NCBI GenBank assembly: GCA_934196725.1
Contig: CAKPWR010000053.1
Coordinates: forward strand, 1 to 19,020
Source of the DNA: an uncultured Prevotella sp.
GTDB taxonomy: Bacteria > Bacteroidota > Bacteroidia > Bacteroidales > Bacteroidaceae
Direction of reading: 5' to 3'
Length of the DNA stretch: 19,020 bases
In this document: in pieces, positions 13,973 through 19,020 of the stretch
Layout: the number at the start of each line of letters is the position of its first letter
How positions within the stretch are numbered: the stretch's first letter is position 1
Position numbers and translations under genes: made by a program
Notes under the pieces: model-generated
Seen by the model: the letters and a program-made list of their open reading frames with translations, nothing else
Told to the model about the DNA's origin: nothing
The model's database searches: none

Positions 13973-14806
13973 TCATGCCATCACGATGGCCGAGGGGGGA
14001 AAGCCGAACTGGCGCTTGAAGGCGGTGGAGAAGTGGCTCAGGTTCTTGAAGCCCACGCGCAGATACACGTCGTTGGGCCGCTCGCCCCACTGCTCCATCA
14101 GTTGCCTGGCCTCCTGCAGCCGCCGGCTCACAATCCACTTCATCGGCGACTCGTGGAACGCCTCCACGAAGTCCTTCTTGAATGCCGACAGTGAGCGCCC
14201 CGTGTAGTGGGCAAACCCCTCCAGGTCGAGGTCGCTCGTGAAGTTGTTGTTCATATACTCTCGCAGGTCCACCTTCCACGGTTCCACGAAGTCGAAGAGC
14301 ACGCTCTTCAGTTCCGGCATCATCTCGATGAGCGTCAGTATCACCTCCTTGATCTTCGCCTCCATGAGCCGCTCCGACGGACAGTGGCCCGCGTCGAAGA
14401 ATCCCTCCAGCGAGCGGAACATCCCCGTCAGCACGGGATTGTCGGGCAGCATTACGTAGGGCGACTTCGAACTGTAGGGCTTCACGTCATTGCGGCCCAG
14501 TGCATACTCGTGCATCGTCTTCTTCAGCATAGGTGCCTTCAGTTGCAGAAACAGCCCCTTGAACGGCTTGCCGTCCTTCGACGGGTATTCAATCTTGTGC
14601 GCCCTGTAGTTTTTGCGGATGAGGTATGCCTGTCCGCGCTGCAAGTGCCGGCGACGGCTGCTGCTCAGCACATCCAGTTCGCCACTGATCACATACACCA
14701 GCATGTGCTCCGACACCACCGACTCGAACTCCTTTGCCTGCGTCACCGTGCAGCAGTAGAAGGTCTCCATGAAATTGTACAGTTGTACTCCTGCGTCTAA
14801 TGCCAT
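13973..14806 (-). CDS. AraC-family transcriptional regulator
   Basis: The protein has an N-terminal cupin-like sensor ([29 protein letters not shown]) and a C-terminal AraC domain. The latter contains [20 protein letters not shown], the recognition helix region, and [20 protein letters not shown] as the second helix-turn-helix. I choose the ATG at 14806 (277 residues) rather than 14857. The longer version would translate the -7 box TAACTTTG at 14836-14843, and the extra 17 residues look like leader DNA. It is divergent from an iron-type alcohol dehydrogenase, the same arrangement as yqhC-yqhD in E. coli, so it probably activates that gene in response to an aldehyde or related signal (inference). 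G/C-ending codons are more frequent than in the neighbouring DUF1016 gene. Confidence 0.88.
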   Translation of the reverse strand: MALDAGVQLYNFMETFYCCTVTQAKEFESVVSEHMLVYVISGELDVLSSSRRRHLQRGQAYLIRKNYRAHKIEYPSKDGKPFKGLFLQLKAPMLKKTMHEYALGRNDVKPYSSKSPYVMLPDNPVLTGMFRSLEGFFDAGHCPSERLMEAKIKEVILTLIEMMPELKSVLFDFVEPWKVDLREYMNNNFTSDLDLEGFAHYTGRSLSAFKKDFVEAFHESPMKWIVSRRLQEARQLMEQWGERPNDVYLRVGFKNLSHFSTAFKRQFGFPPSAIVMA

Positions 14807-14835
14807 ATTCTTTTCGTTTTGTTTTTTACTGGGTG

Positions 14836-14843
14836 CAAAGTTA
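14836..14843 (-). promoter_or_regulatory. Probable -7 box (TAACTTTG) of the AraC gene
   Basis: The minus strand reads TAACTTTG then CACCC, matching TAnnTTTG. It lies 30 bases before the chosen start at 14806. The first AraC-type direct repeat (14865-14883) begins 22 bases upstream, where a -33 element would be, which would suit autoregulation. Confidence 0.55.
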
Positions 14844-14864
14844 CGAATATTCCGCAATATTTCA

Positions 14865-14905
14865 CTTTTCTCTGCGGATATTTCTGCTTTTCTCTGCGGC
14901 TATTT
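14865..14905. promoter_or_regulatory. Pair of 19-bp direct repeats, 22-bp period: likely AraC operator
   Basis: CTTTTCTCTGCGG(A/C)TATTT occurs at 14865-14883 and 14887-14905, matching at 18 of 19 positions. The 22-bp period, two helical turns, is that of AraC-family half-sites. The pair lies between the AraC and dehydrogenase genes, close to the AraC promoter. Confidence 0.65.
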
Positions 14906-14956
14906 TATGTTAAAACTGCGTTAATGGCTTCTCAGCAAAGTAAAAATGACGTTTGG

Positions 14957-14979
14957 GAAAACCAGCGGAGGCGGTTTTC
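14957..14979. promoter_or_regulatory. Inverted repeat upstream of the dehydrogenase promoter
   Basis: GAAAACC (14957-14963) and GGTTTTC (14973-14979) flank nine bases. They end five bases before the TAATTTTG box of the dehydrogenase gene, so a bound protein would cover the -33 region. Confidence 0.45.
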
Positions 14980-14983
14980 TGTG

Positions 14984-14991
14984 TAATTTTG
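14984..14991 (+). promoter_or_regulatory. Probable -7 box (TAATTTTG) of the dehydrogenase operon
   Basis: TAATTTTG followed by CACC fits the Bacteroidota -7 element and gives a leader of about 45 bases. The nearest TTTG upstream (14952-14955) is 28 bases away, longer than usual, which suits a promoter that depends on an activator. Confidence 0.55.
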
Positions 14992-15043
14992 CACCATCGA
15001 ATCAAGACAAACATCATGTATAACGTATAAAAATAAAAAAGGT

Positions 15044-16207
15044 ATGTACAATTTTCAGTTTTTTATGCCGACAAAGGTATTGTTCGGCGCAGGACAGTTG
15101 AAGAACTTGCATCTGGAGCAGATGCCGGGCAGAAAGGCGCTGATTGCCACGAGCAACGGCAGTTCAACAAAAAAGTATGGCTATTTGGAGTCCGTGGAGA
15201 AGGAACTCGACGCCGCAGGCGTGGAGCATGTGCTGTTTGACGAGATCAGACCCAACCCGACGAACCACAACGTGATGGACGGTGCCTCCAAGGCTCGTGA
15301 GAACGACTGCGACTTCGTGGTGGCGCTGGGCGGCGGTTCGGTGATGGACTGCGCCAAGTGCATAGCCCTGATGATGGTGAACGACGGTGACATCTGGGAC
15401 TATGCCTTCTCGCAGAAGGGCGGTCACAAGGACTTCGTGAACCCCAGCGCTCCGCTCATCGCCATCACCACATCGGCTGGCACGGGTTCGGAGGTGGATA
15501 TGTTCTCCGTCATCTCCAACGACGAGTTGGAGGAAAAGACGGGCGTGTTCCACATCTCGATGTTCCCAACAATCTCGGTGGTTGACAGCGACCTGATGAT
15601 GAGTGTTCCCCCGAAGTTCACGGCCTATCAGGGCATGGATGCTTTCTTCCATGCTGCCGAGAGCGTGATTAACAAGAACGAACACCCGATGGGCGAGATG
15701 TTTGCGCTGAAGGCTATTGAGCTGATTGCCCAGAACCTGCCGAAGGCCTACGCCGACGGACAGGATCGCGAGGCCCGCTCAAACATGGCACTGGCCAACT
15801 CGCTGGCAGGCTACTACATGCTCTGCACGTCGCAGCACACGATGGAGCACGTGATGGGCTCCTATCACGACTCGCTGCCTCACGGTGCAGGTCTGATTAT
15901 GATTTCTCACGCCTACTTCGATTTCTTTGCCGAGCGCAAGGCTGCCGAGGAGCCGATGATGAAGATGGCCCGTGCGTTGGGCGTGGAGAACCCAAAGAGC
16001 GGCAAGGACTTCATCCTGGCTCTGGACCAGCTGATTGCCGCCGTGGGTTGCGACTCGCTGAAGATGAGCGACTACGGCATCACCCGCGACGAACTGCAGA
16101 AGTGGCCGCAGCACATCCACGAGGTGCTGGGTGGCGACATCACCGCCGACCCGCTGCCACTCTCGGACGAGGACTATCTGGCCATCTACGAGCAGAGTTA
16201 TAAGTAA
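15044..16207 (+). CDS. Iron-containing alcohol dehydrogenase / aldehyde reductase (YqhD/BDH-like)
   Basis: The 387-residue protein begins YNFQFFMPTKVLFGAGQLKN, the usual start of the BDH/YqhD branch of iron-dependent alcohol dehydrogenases. It contains the nucleotide-binding GGGSVMD (96-102) and the TTSAGTGSE segment. The metal ligands, judged against FucO by eye, are Asp199 and His203 in GMDAFFHAAE, His265 in QHTMEH and His280 in LPHG; His269 matches a conserved active-site histidine. It would reduce aldehydes with NAD(P)H or oxidise alcohols, in the cytoplasm. GGGS without an acidic residue at the cofactor site may favour NADPH, but this is not certain. It is divergent from an AraC regulator and followed after 13 bases by a lipoprotein gene. 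Confidence 0.93.
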   Translation: MYNFQFFMPTKVLFGAGQLKNLHLEQMPGRKALIATSNGSSTKKYGYLESVEKELDAAGVEHVLFDEIRPNPTNHNVMDGASKARENDCDFVVALGGGSVMDCAKCIALMMVNDGDIWDYAFSQKGGHKDFVNPSAPLIAITTSAGTGSEVDMFSVISNDELEEKTGVFHISMFPTISVVDSDLMMSVPPKFTAYQGMDAFFHAAESVINKNEHPMGEMFALKAIELIAQNLPKAYADGQDREARSNMALANSLAGYYMLCTSQHTMEHVMGSYHDSLPHGAGLIMISHAYFDFFAERKAAEEPMMKMARALGVENPKSGKDFILALDQLIAAVGCDSLKMSDYGITRDELQKWPQHIHEVLGGDITADPLPLSDEDYLAIYEQSYK

Positions 16208-16220
16208 AAACGTGTTGGAT

Positions 16221-16940
16221 ATGAAGACCCACAGACTCTTCTTCGCTGGAATGCTGACCGCCGCATTGCTGACACCCAATGCCTGTAGCAAGGACGACAC
16301 AACGCTGGCCAATACGCCCCTGCCTCAGGAAACGACGGCAACTGGGGAGACTGCAGGGACACTGACGGTGAAGTTCGACTACACGCATTATCCGACGCTG
16401 GCCACAGGACAGTATGCCATCTGGATTGAGAATGCCACAGGACAGTTGGTGAGAACAGTTTTCGTAACACGCTTCACTGGGCGAGGTGGCTTCAACAACC
16501 GCCCGGACTGCTGCCCCACGTGGGTGAGCAAAGCCAATCCACAGAGTCATAATAGCGACGAGGTGGACGGCTACACGGGAGCTACTCCGCAGAACGGGCG
16601 GCAGCAGTATGTTTGGGACGGCAAGGACGACAACGGAAACGTGGTGGCCAGCGGCACTTACCGCGTCTTCATCGAGGGTACGCTCTACTGGTCGAGCCGT
16701 GTGCTCTATCAAGGAACATTCGCCTTGGGAGGAGAGTCGGCACAGGTGGCACTCACCCAGCAGAACTCGTCGGACGAACAGACCAACCGCGACATGTTCT
16801 TAAACGTCACCGCCGAATACGTCAGTAACGGTACACCTTCTGGCATACGCAGTACCGCCCGTGACAACCGTCAGACGCCTGCCGTCCACGACCTGCAGGG
16901 GCGCAGTGTCGGTAAGGCTGTGATCACACCGTCACCTTGA
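16221..16940 (+). CDS. DUF2271 lipoprotein, C-terminus apparently truncated
   Basis: I start at 16221 (239 residues), where MKTHRLFFAGMLTAALLTPN precedes ACSKDDTT, a probable lipoprotein signal with Cys22; the longer in-frame start at 16131 would lie inside the dehydrogenase gene. Residues about 50-175 resemble DUF2271: GTLTVKFDYTHYPTLATGQY, then FTGRGGF, SHNSDEVDGYTGATPQNGRQ, YVWDGKDDNGNVVASGTYRV and FIEG. The family has no known activity and often accompanies PepSY or thiamine-biosynthesis-like (ApbE) flavoproteins. The last residues (VHDLQGRSVGKAV) look like the beginning of a Prevotella type C-terminal sorting segment that stops early. The stop codon lies in a 12-bp tandem repeat (16934-16957) that abuts repeat copy D. 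Probably co-transcribed with the dehydrogenase. Confidence 0.8.
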   Translation: MKTHRLFFAGMLTAALLTPNACSKDDTTLANTPLPQETTATGETAGTLTVKFDYTHYPTLATGQYAIWIENATGQLVRTVFVTRFTGRGGFNNRPDCCPTWVSKANPQSHNSDEVDGYTGATPQNGRQQYVWDGKDDNGNVVASGTYRVFIEGTLYWSSRVLYQGTFALGGESAQVALTQQNSSDEQTNRDMFLNVTAEYVSNGTPSGIRSTARDNRQTPAVHDLQGRSVGKAVITPSP

Positions 16941-16957
16941 GCGACACCTTGAGTGAC
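16934..16957. repeat. 12-bp tandem duplication at the DUF2271 stop codon
   Basis: ACCTTGAG(C/T)GAC occurs at 16934-16945 and 16946-16957. The first copy contains the TGA stop and the second ends exactly where repeat copy D starts. Confidence 0.7.
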
Positions 16958-17012
16958 ATTTTTATAATCCGAAATCCTTAATGACCTTAATGACCGTGAC
17001 CTTAATGACCGG
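16958..17012 (+). repeat. Dispersed repeat, copy D (3' module only)
   Basis: The 55 bases are identical to 13008-13062 in copy C: ATTTTTATAATCCGAAATCC and the three CCTTAATGACC-like units to GACCGG. The 5' module is absent. It lies between the convergent DUF2271 and smalltalk genes. Confidence 0.9.
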
Positions 17013-17015
17013 AAT

Positions 17016-17056
17016 ATAAAAATGACCGCCTCCTCATGGGGTAGAGGAGAGCGGCC
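17016..17056 (-). terminator. Terminator of the HU/smalltalk transcript
   Basis: On the minus strand GGCCGCTCTCCTC pairs with GAGGAGGCGGTC (one bulge) around an eight-base loop, and ATTTTTATATT follows. It lies about 65 bases past the smalltalk stop. Confidence 0.8.
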
Positions 17057-17071
17057 AATTCAGATTTTTTC

Positions 17072-17137
17072 CTAGCTTACACAGCTAGTCATTTTCCCTA
17101 GCCTGCGCAGCTAGTTCTAGCTAGCCTACGCAGCTCG
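17072..17137. repeat. Three tandem CTAG-flanked mini-hairpins
   Basis: CTAGCTTACACAGCTAG (17072-17088), CTAGCCTGCGCAGCTAG (17098-17114) and CTAGCCTACGCAGCTCG (17121-17137) are variants of one 17-bp unit, and the first two are self-complementary at their ends. The third encodes the last four codons of smalltalk and its stop (SCVG, TAG), so the others look like decayed copies of the gene's end. Confidence 0.8.
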
Positions 17138-17216
17138 TGATTCCGAGCGTGGTTGCGATTGCCGTCAAGATGCTGATGGCTATCTGCAACACCATCTTCC
17201 ATGTGTCTTTCTTCAT
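17121..17216 (-). CDS. Smalltalk protein
   Basis: This 31-residue ORF reads MKKDTWKMVLQIAISILTAI followed by ATTLGITSCVG. It is a single membrane helix after a short basic N-terminus and ends in a cysteine motif. It matches the micro-protein annotated as smalltalk in Bacteroides and Prevotella, which usually lies between an HU-like gene and an N-acetylmuramoyl-L-alanine amidase gene. Here the HU-like gene is present 90 bases upstream but the amidase is absent, and a terminator follows instead. The function is unknown; a small membrane or lipoprotein-like role is possible. Confidence 0.85.
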   Translation of the reverse strand: MKKDTWKMVLQIAISILTAIATTLGITSCVG

Positions 17217-17306
17217 AGTCTTTCGAAATTTTAAAGGTTAAACAATTTATTTCTTTTTGGGGGAGGCATGTGGGAAGTTAAGGGTAAACTCCCCACATGC
17301 CTGGGG

Positions 17307-17972
17307 CTAGAAGCCTACCTGGCCGCCCTCGCTCTCGCTACCGGAACTCTCGCTGCCCTGACCATCGCTGCCAGTGCCACCGGTAGACGAACCGCCACCG
17401 CTGGTTCCGTCACCGCCGCCCTCCGGAGTGGTTGGGGCGTTGAGGTCAACGCTGGTCTTGCCCTCCTTGATAGCCTTGAGCACGGCTGCCTGAGCACTGC
17501 GGCTTGCCACGAGGTTGAACTCGGCGTCATCGCGCAGGTTCTTGAACTCCTGACCTGGCTCCCACTGCACCTTCACGTCGGTGATGTTCTGCGCGGTGAA
17601 CTTGTCGGCATCCTCGGCACCCTTTGAGGTGAGCAGGACGGAGAAGTCACCCAGGTCACCCAGACGGATCTTCTTGCCCTCGAGCAGCATCTCTCTCATG
17701 CAGTCCACTGCCATGTAGAGGATGGCGCTGATGTCAGCTCTAGAATACACGCTGCCGTGAGAAGTGATGTGCTTGGCAAACTTCTCGATGGTCATCACAT
17801 CGGTGTACTGCGAGATGGCGAACGCATTCTGCTTCTCGGTCTTCACCAGGTCGGTGTCCTTCTTGTCCGGCTCCTTGCCGTCCTTCTTAGCCTGGTTGAT
17901 ACGTGATTTTGCCTGGTTGATCTCAAGGAGGTTTGCGTTCACGCTGCGCATTACGATGCTGTAGTTAATCAT
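17307..17972 (-). CDS. HU-like DNA-binding protein with a Gly/Ser tail
   Basis: The 221-residue protein belongs to the HU/IHF-like family common in Bacteroidales (INYSIVMRSVNANL, then FAKHITSHGSVYSRADISAI, and KIRLGDLGDFSV as the beta-arm base). It is longer than classic 90-residue HU. After a lysine-rich insert (residues 21-50) and the HU core (about 51-150), it ends in a disordered tail rich in Gly, Ser, Glu and Thr (about 181-221). The core probably binds DNA, while the tail may mediate contacts. It is transcribed from a good promoter at 18143-18173 through a 165-base leader with two stem-loops, and precedes smalltalk. Confidence 0.88.
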   Translation of the reverse strand: MINYSIVMRSVNANLLEINQAKSRINQAKKDGKEPDKKDTDLVKTEKQNAFAISQYTDVMTIEKFAKHITSHGSVYSRADISAILYMAVDCMREMLLEGKKIRLGDLGDFSVLLTSKGAEDADKFTAQNITDVKVQWEPGQEFKNLRDDAEFNLVASRSAQAAVLKAIKEGKTSVDLNAPTTPEGGGDGTSGGGSSTGGTGSDGQGSESSGSESEGGQVGF

Positions 17973-18040
17973 ACTCTGTTCTGTGTTTAAGAGTTCATTG
18001 AATCACAACTACCCGGAAGCCCTCGTTTGCCCCGATTTTG

Positions 18041-18105
18041 GGTCTTAATAGATGACCGGCGCCTGCCATCATTTAAGCCCCGCTCCGGTCTTAATAGATG
18101 ACCGG
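18041..18105 (-). promoter_or_regulatory. Twin stem-loops in the HU-like gene leader
   Basis: GGTCTTAATAGATGACCGG occurs at 18041-18059 and again at 18087-18105. Each can fold as GGTC...GACC around the same nine-base loop TTAATAGAT, and the second extends to CCGGTC...GACCGG. Both lie within the predicted 5' untranslated region of the HU-like gene. Confidence 0.6.
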
Positions 18106-18142
18106 TTTTCGGCACAATAGGCTGTTCCTTCGATTGCCGGTG

Positions 18143-18173
18143 CAAAGATATAAAATTTCAAAGGCGAAATCAA
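18143..18173 (-). promoter_or_regulatory. Promoter of the HU-like gene
   Basis: The minus strand reads TTG (18173-18171), 20 bases, then TATCTTTG (18150-18143) followed by CACC. This matches the -33/-7 pattern well. The leader to the ATG at 17972 is about 165 bases. Confidence 0.7.
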
Positions 18174-18313
18174 GTTTTTATCGGAATAAGATGGTAAAAA
18201 TGGCGTAAGTGATTGATATACAGATATGTAACTATCGACGATATTTACACGTTTTGTTTCACCAGCCTTTTTCACTCGCCCTGAAGGGGGCAGAAGCTTT
18301 AAAGCAGCCTTCT

Positions 18314-18471
18314 GGGTCATTTCGGGTCAAAGTCATTTCGGGTCATTTTCATTTTCGGGGCGCAAAGTCACTCATAGTATAATATAAATATATATATTTA
18401 TATTATACTATGGCTGAAAATGACATTGCATTTTCAAAATGACCCGAAATGACTTTGACCCAAAATGACCC
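18314..18471. repeat. Nested palindrome: 36-bp outer arms and a perfect 40-bp centre
   Basis: Outer arms 18314-18349 and 18436-18471 are reverse complements with one mismatch in 36. Each arm holds GGGTCATTTCGGGTCA-like direct repeats. The centre, 18373-18412, is a perfect palindrome of 20 bp per half (CATAGTATAATATAAATATA and its complement) with no loop. Between centre and arms the two sides are unrelated. It could be a cruciform, an iteron-bearing origin or attachment-like site, or a bidirectional transcription barrier; sequence alone does not decide. Confidence 0.85.
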
Positions 18472-18902
18472 GATAGAGGATTTCGATTTGATTCTGATGG
18501 TGAAATGCTGTGCTGTTATAAGATGTTGATAAACAATAAGATATTATCTGTTAGTGAAAGTTGTACTTTCTTAGAATTGTATCTTCAAAAGCTATAGATT
18601 CTCTTCTGATTTTCCATACTCTCCCTCTTCTTTTTGTCTTGATATAGAGTAAAATTGTTAACTTATTTCTGAATTTTCCTCGTTTTTCACGCAGAAAAAC
18701 CTCATTTTCCCTCTCATTTTTGCCGTTCTGAGGGTGTGAAAATTGCCTTCTGAGGCTCATTTTCCGGGCTCCGAGCGTGTTTTTCTGCTAGCCTTTTGCA
18801 AAAGCTCTCTCTTGGTTTTATTTAGAAAGTGCAATATTCTATAACAAAGAAATTTATTTTGATCTGGTATAAGATTGAATACTAAAGAGATAGAGAAAAT
18901 AG
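18472..18902. other. AT-rich stretch with no recognisable gene
   Basis: I see no convincing coding region. The longest frame on the minus strand (18551-18760) is composed of basic, low-complexity residues and has no ribosome site. A 12-bp palindrome CTTTTGCAAAAG is at 18793-18804. Confidence 0.5.
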
Positions 18903-19020
18903 ATGATTGTGATAATATCTGATGTTTTGAAGGTTCTGAAAAAGGTTCTTCTCAAATTTTGGTACATTTATGTATCTAAGTTTGAGGAGACCTTTATCTG
19001 CAAAAGAGAAATTGAGGCTC
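18903..19020 (+). CDS. Possible partial ORF at the right edge
   Basis: A frame opens at ATG 18903, right after an in-frame TAG, and stays open to the end: MIVIISDVLKVLKKVLLKFW, then YIYVSKFEETFICKREIEA. I do not recognise it. A second plus-strand frame from 18970 is also open, and the region carries an imperfect inverted repeat (AAGGTTCTTCTCAAA with TTTGAGGAGACCTT), so this could equally be the edge of a mobile element. Confidence 0.25.
   Translation, partial: MIVIISDVLKVLKKVLLKFWYIYVSKFEETFICKREIEA

Noticed and set aside
14807..14857. Longer N-terminus for the AraC regulator
   Set aside because: It would translate across the TAACTTTG box; the ATG at 14806 fits the promoter and the family start.
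15164..15685. 173-codon frame on the minus strand
   Set aside because: Shadow of the dehydrogenase gene, His/Val-rich and without family features.
16131..16220. Longer N-terminus for the DUF2271 lipoprotein
   Set aside because: Would lie inside the end of the dehydrogenase gene; the signal peptide begins at the ATG at 16221.
18069..18320. 83-codon frame on the minus strand
   Set aside because: It overlaps the HU-like promoter (18143-18173) and one of the leader stem-loops, has no ribosome site and no recognisable domain.
18551..18760. 69-codon frame on the minus strand
   Set aside because: Basic low-complexity product, no ribosome site and no promoter seen.

Overview
The window looks like chromosomal DNA of a gut or oral Bacteroidales, most probably Prevotella/Segatella (P. 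copri-like). The evidence is several TAnnTTTG promoter boxes of the Bacteroidota type, A-rich leaders with weak Shine-Dalgarno sites, a smalltalk micro-protein beside an HU-like protein, HipA/HipS-type sequences of the Bacteroidetes kind, and a DUF1294/HAD/rhodanese cluster. No rRNA, tRNA, CRISPR array or intact transposase was seen. The organism call is inference from protein style, not a database match.

Layout. 1-64: N-terminus of a secreted protein leaving the window on the minus strand. 302-1108: a gene graveyard (GNAT tail, carboxymuconolactone decarboxylase-like head, a 19-codon leader) followed by a 116-residue AraC-like protein that has lost its middle. 1261-3032: repeat copy A, a clear promoter, and a secreted type-B carboxylesterase, converging on a Kup potassium transporter (3152-5122). 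5123-5648: short direct and tandem repeats and a strong terminator. 5649-7638 (minus): a probable operon of a 41-codon mini-duplicate of the downstream hydrolase, thioredoxin, an 81-aa unknown, a YczE-like membrane protein and a GNAT acetyltransferase, with repeat copy B at its head. 7824-8332: broken RNase H-like and flavin-reductase-like genes. 8405-11702 (minus): a tight operon of YqiA-DUF1653 hydrolase, rhodanese lipoprotein, HAD phosphatase, DUF1294 membrane protein and a secreted glycosidase-like TIM-barrel protein. 11779-12825: a DUF1016/YhcG PDDEXK nuclease, headed by repeat copy C. 13082-13561: wreck of a HipS/HipA-type kinase module. 13618-13937: frameshifted hexapeptide acetyltransferase. 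13973-16940: an AraC regulator divergent from an iron-type alcohol dehydrogenase/aldehyde reductase and a DUF2271 lipoprotein, with 22-bp phased direct repeats between them. 16958-18150: repeat copy D, a terminator, smalltalk with three small hairpins, and an HU-like protein with a structured leader. 18314-18471: a large nested palindrome. The last 550 bases hold little that can be recognised.

Two themes stand out. First, a dispersed modular repeat (copies A-D, all in the same orientation) sits beside genes; its first module carries a minus-strand TATTTTTG box that could drive the thioredoxin operon and the DUF1016 gene. Second, several genes near these repeats keep their two ends but have lost the middle (AraC-like, YqiA duplicate, HipA, RNase H-like). 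The clearest is the 41-codon YqiA remnant, whose full-length parent is in the same window.
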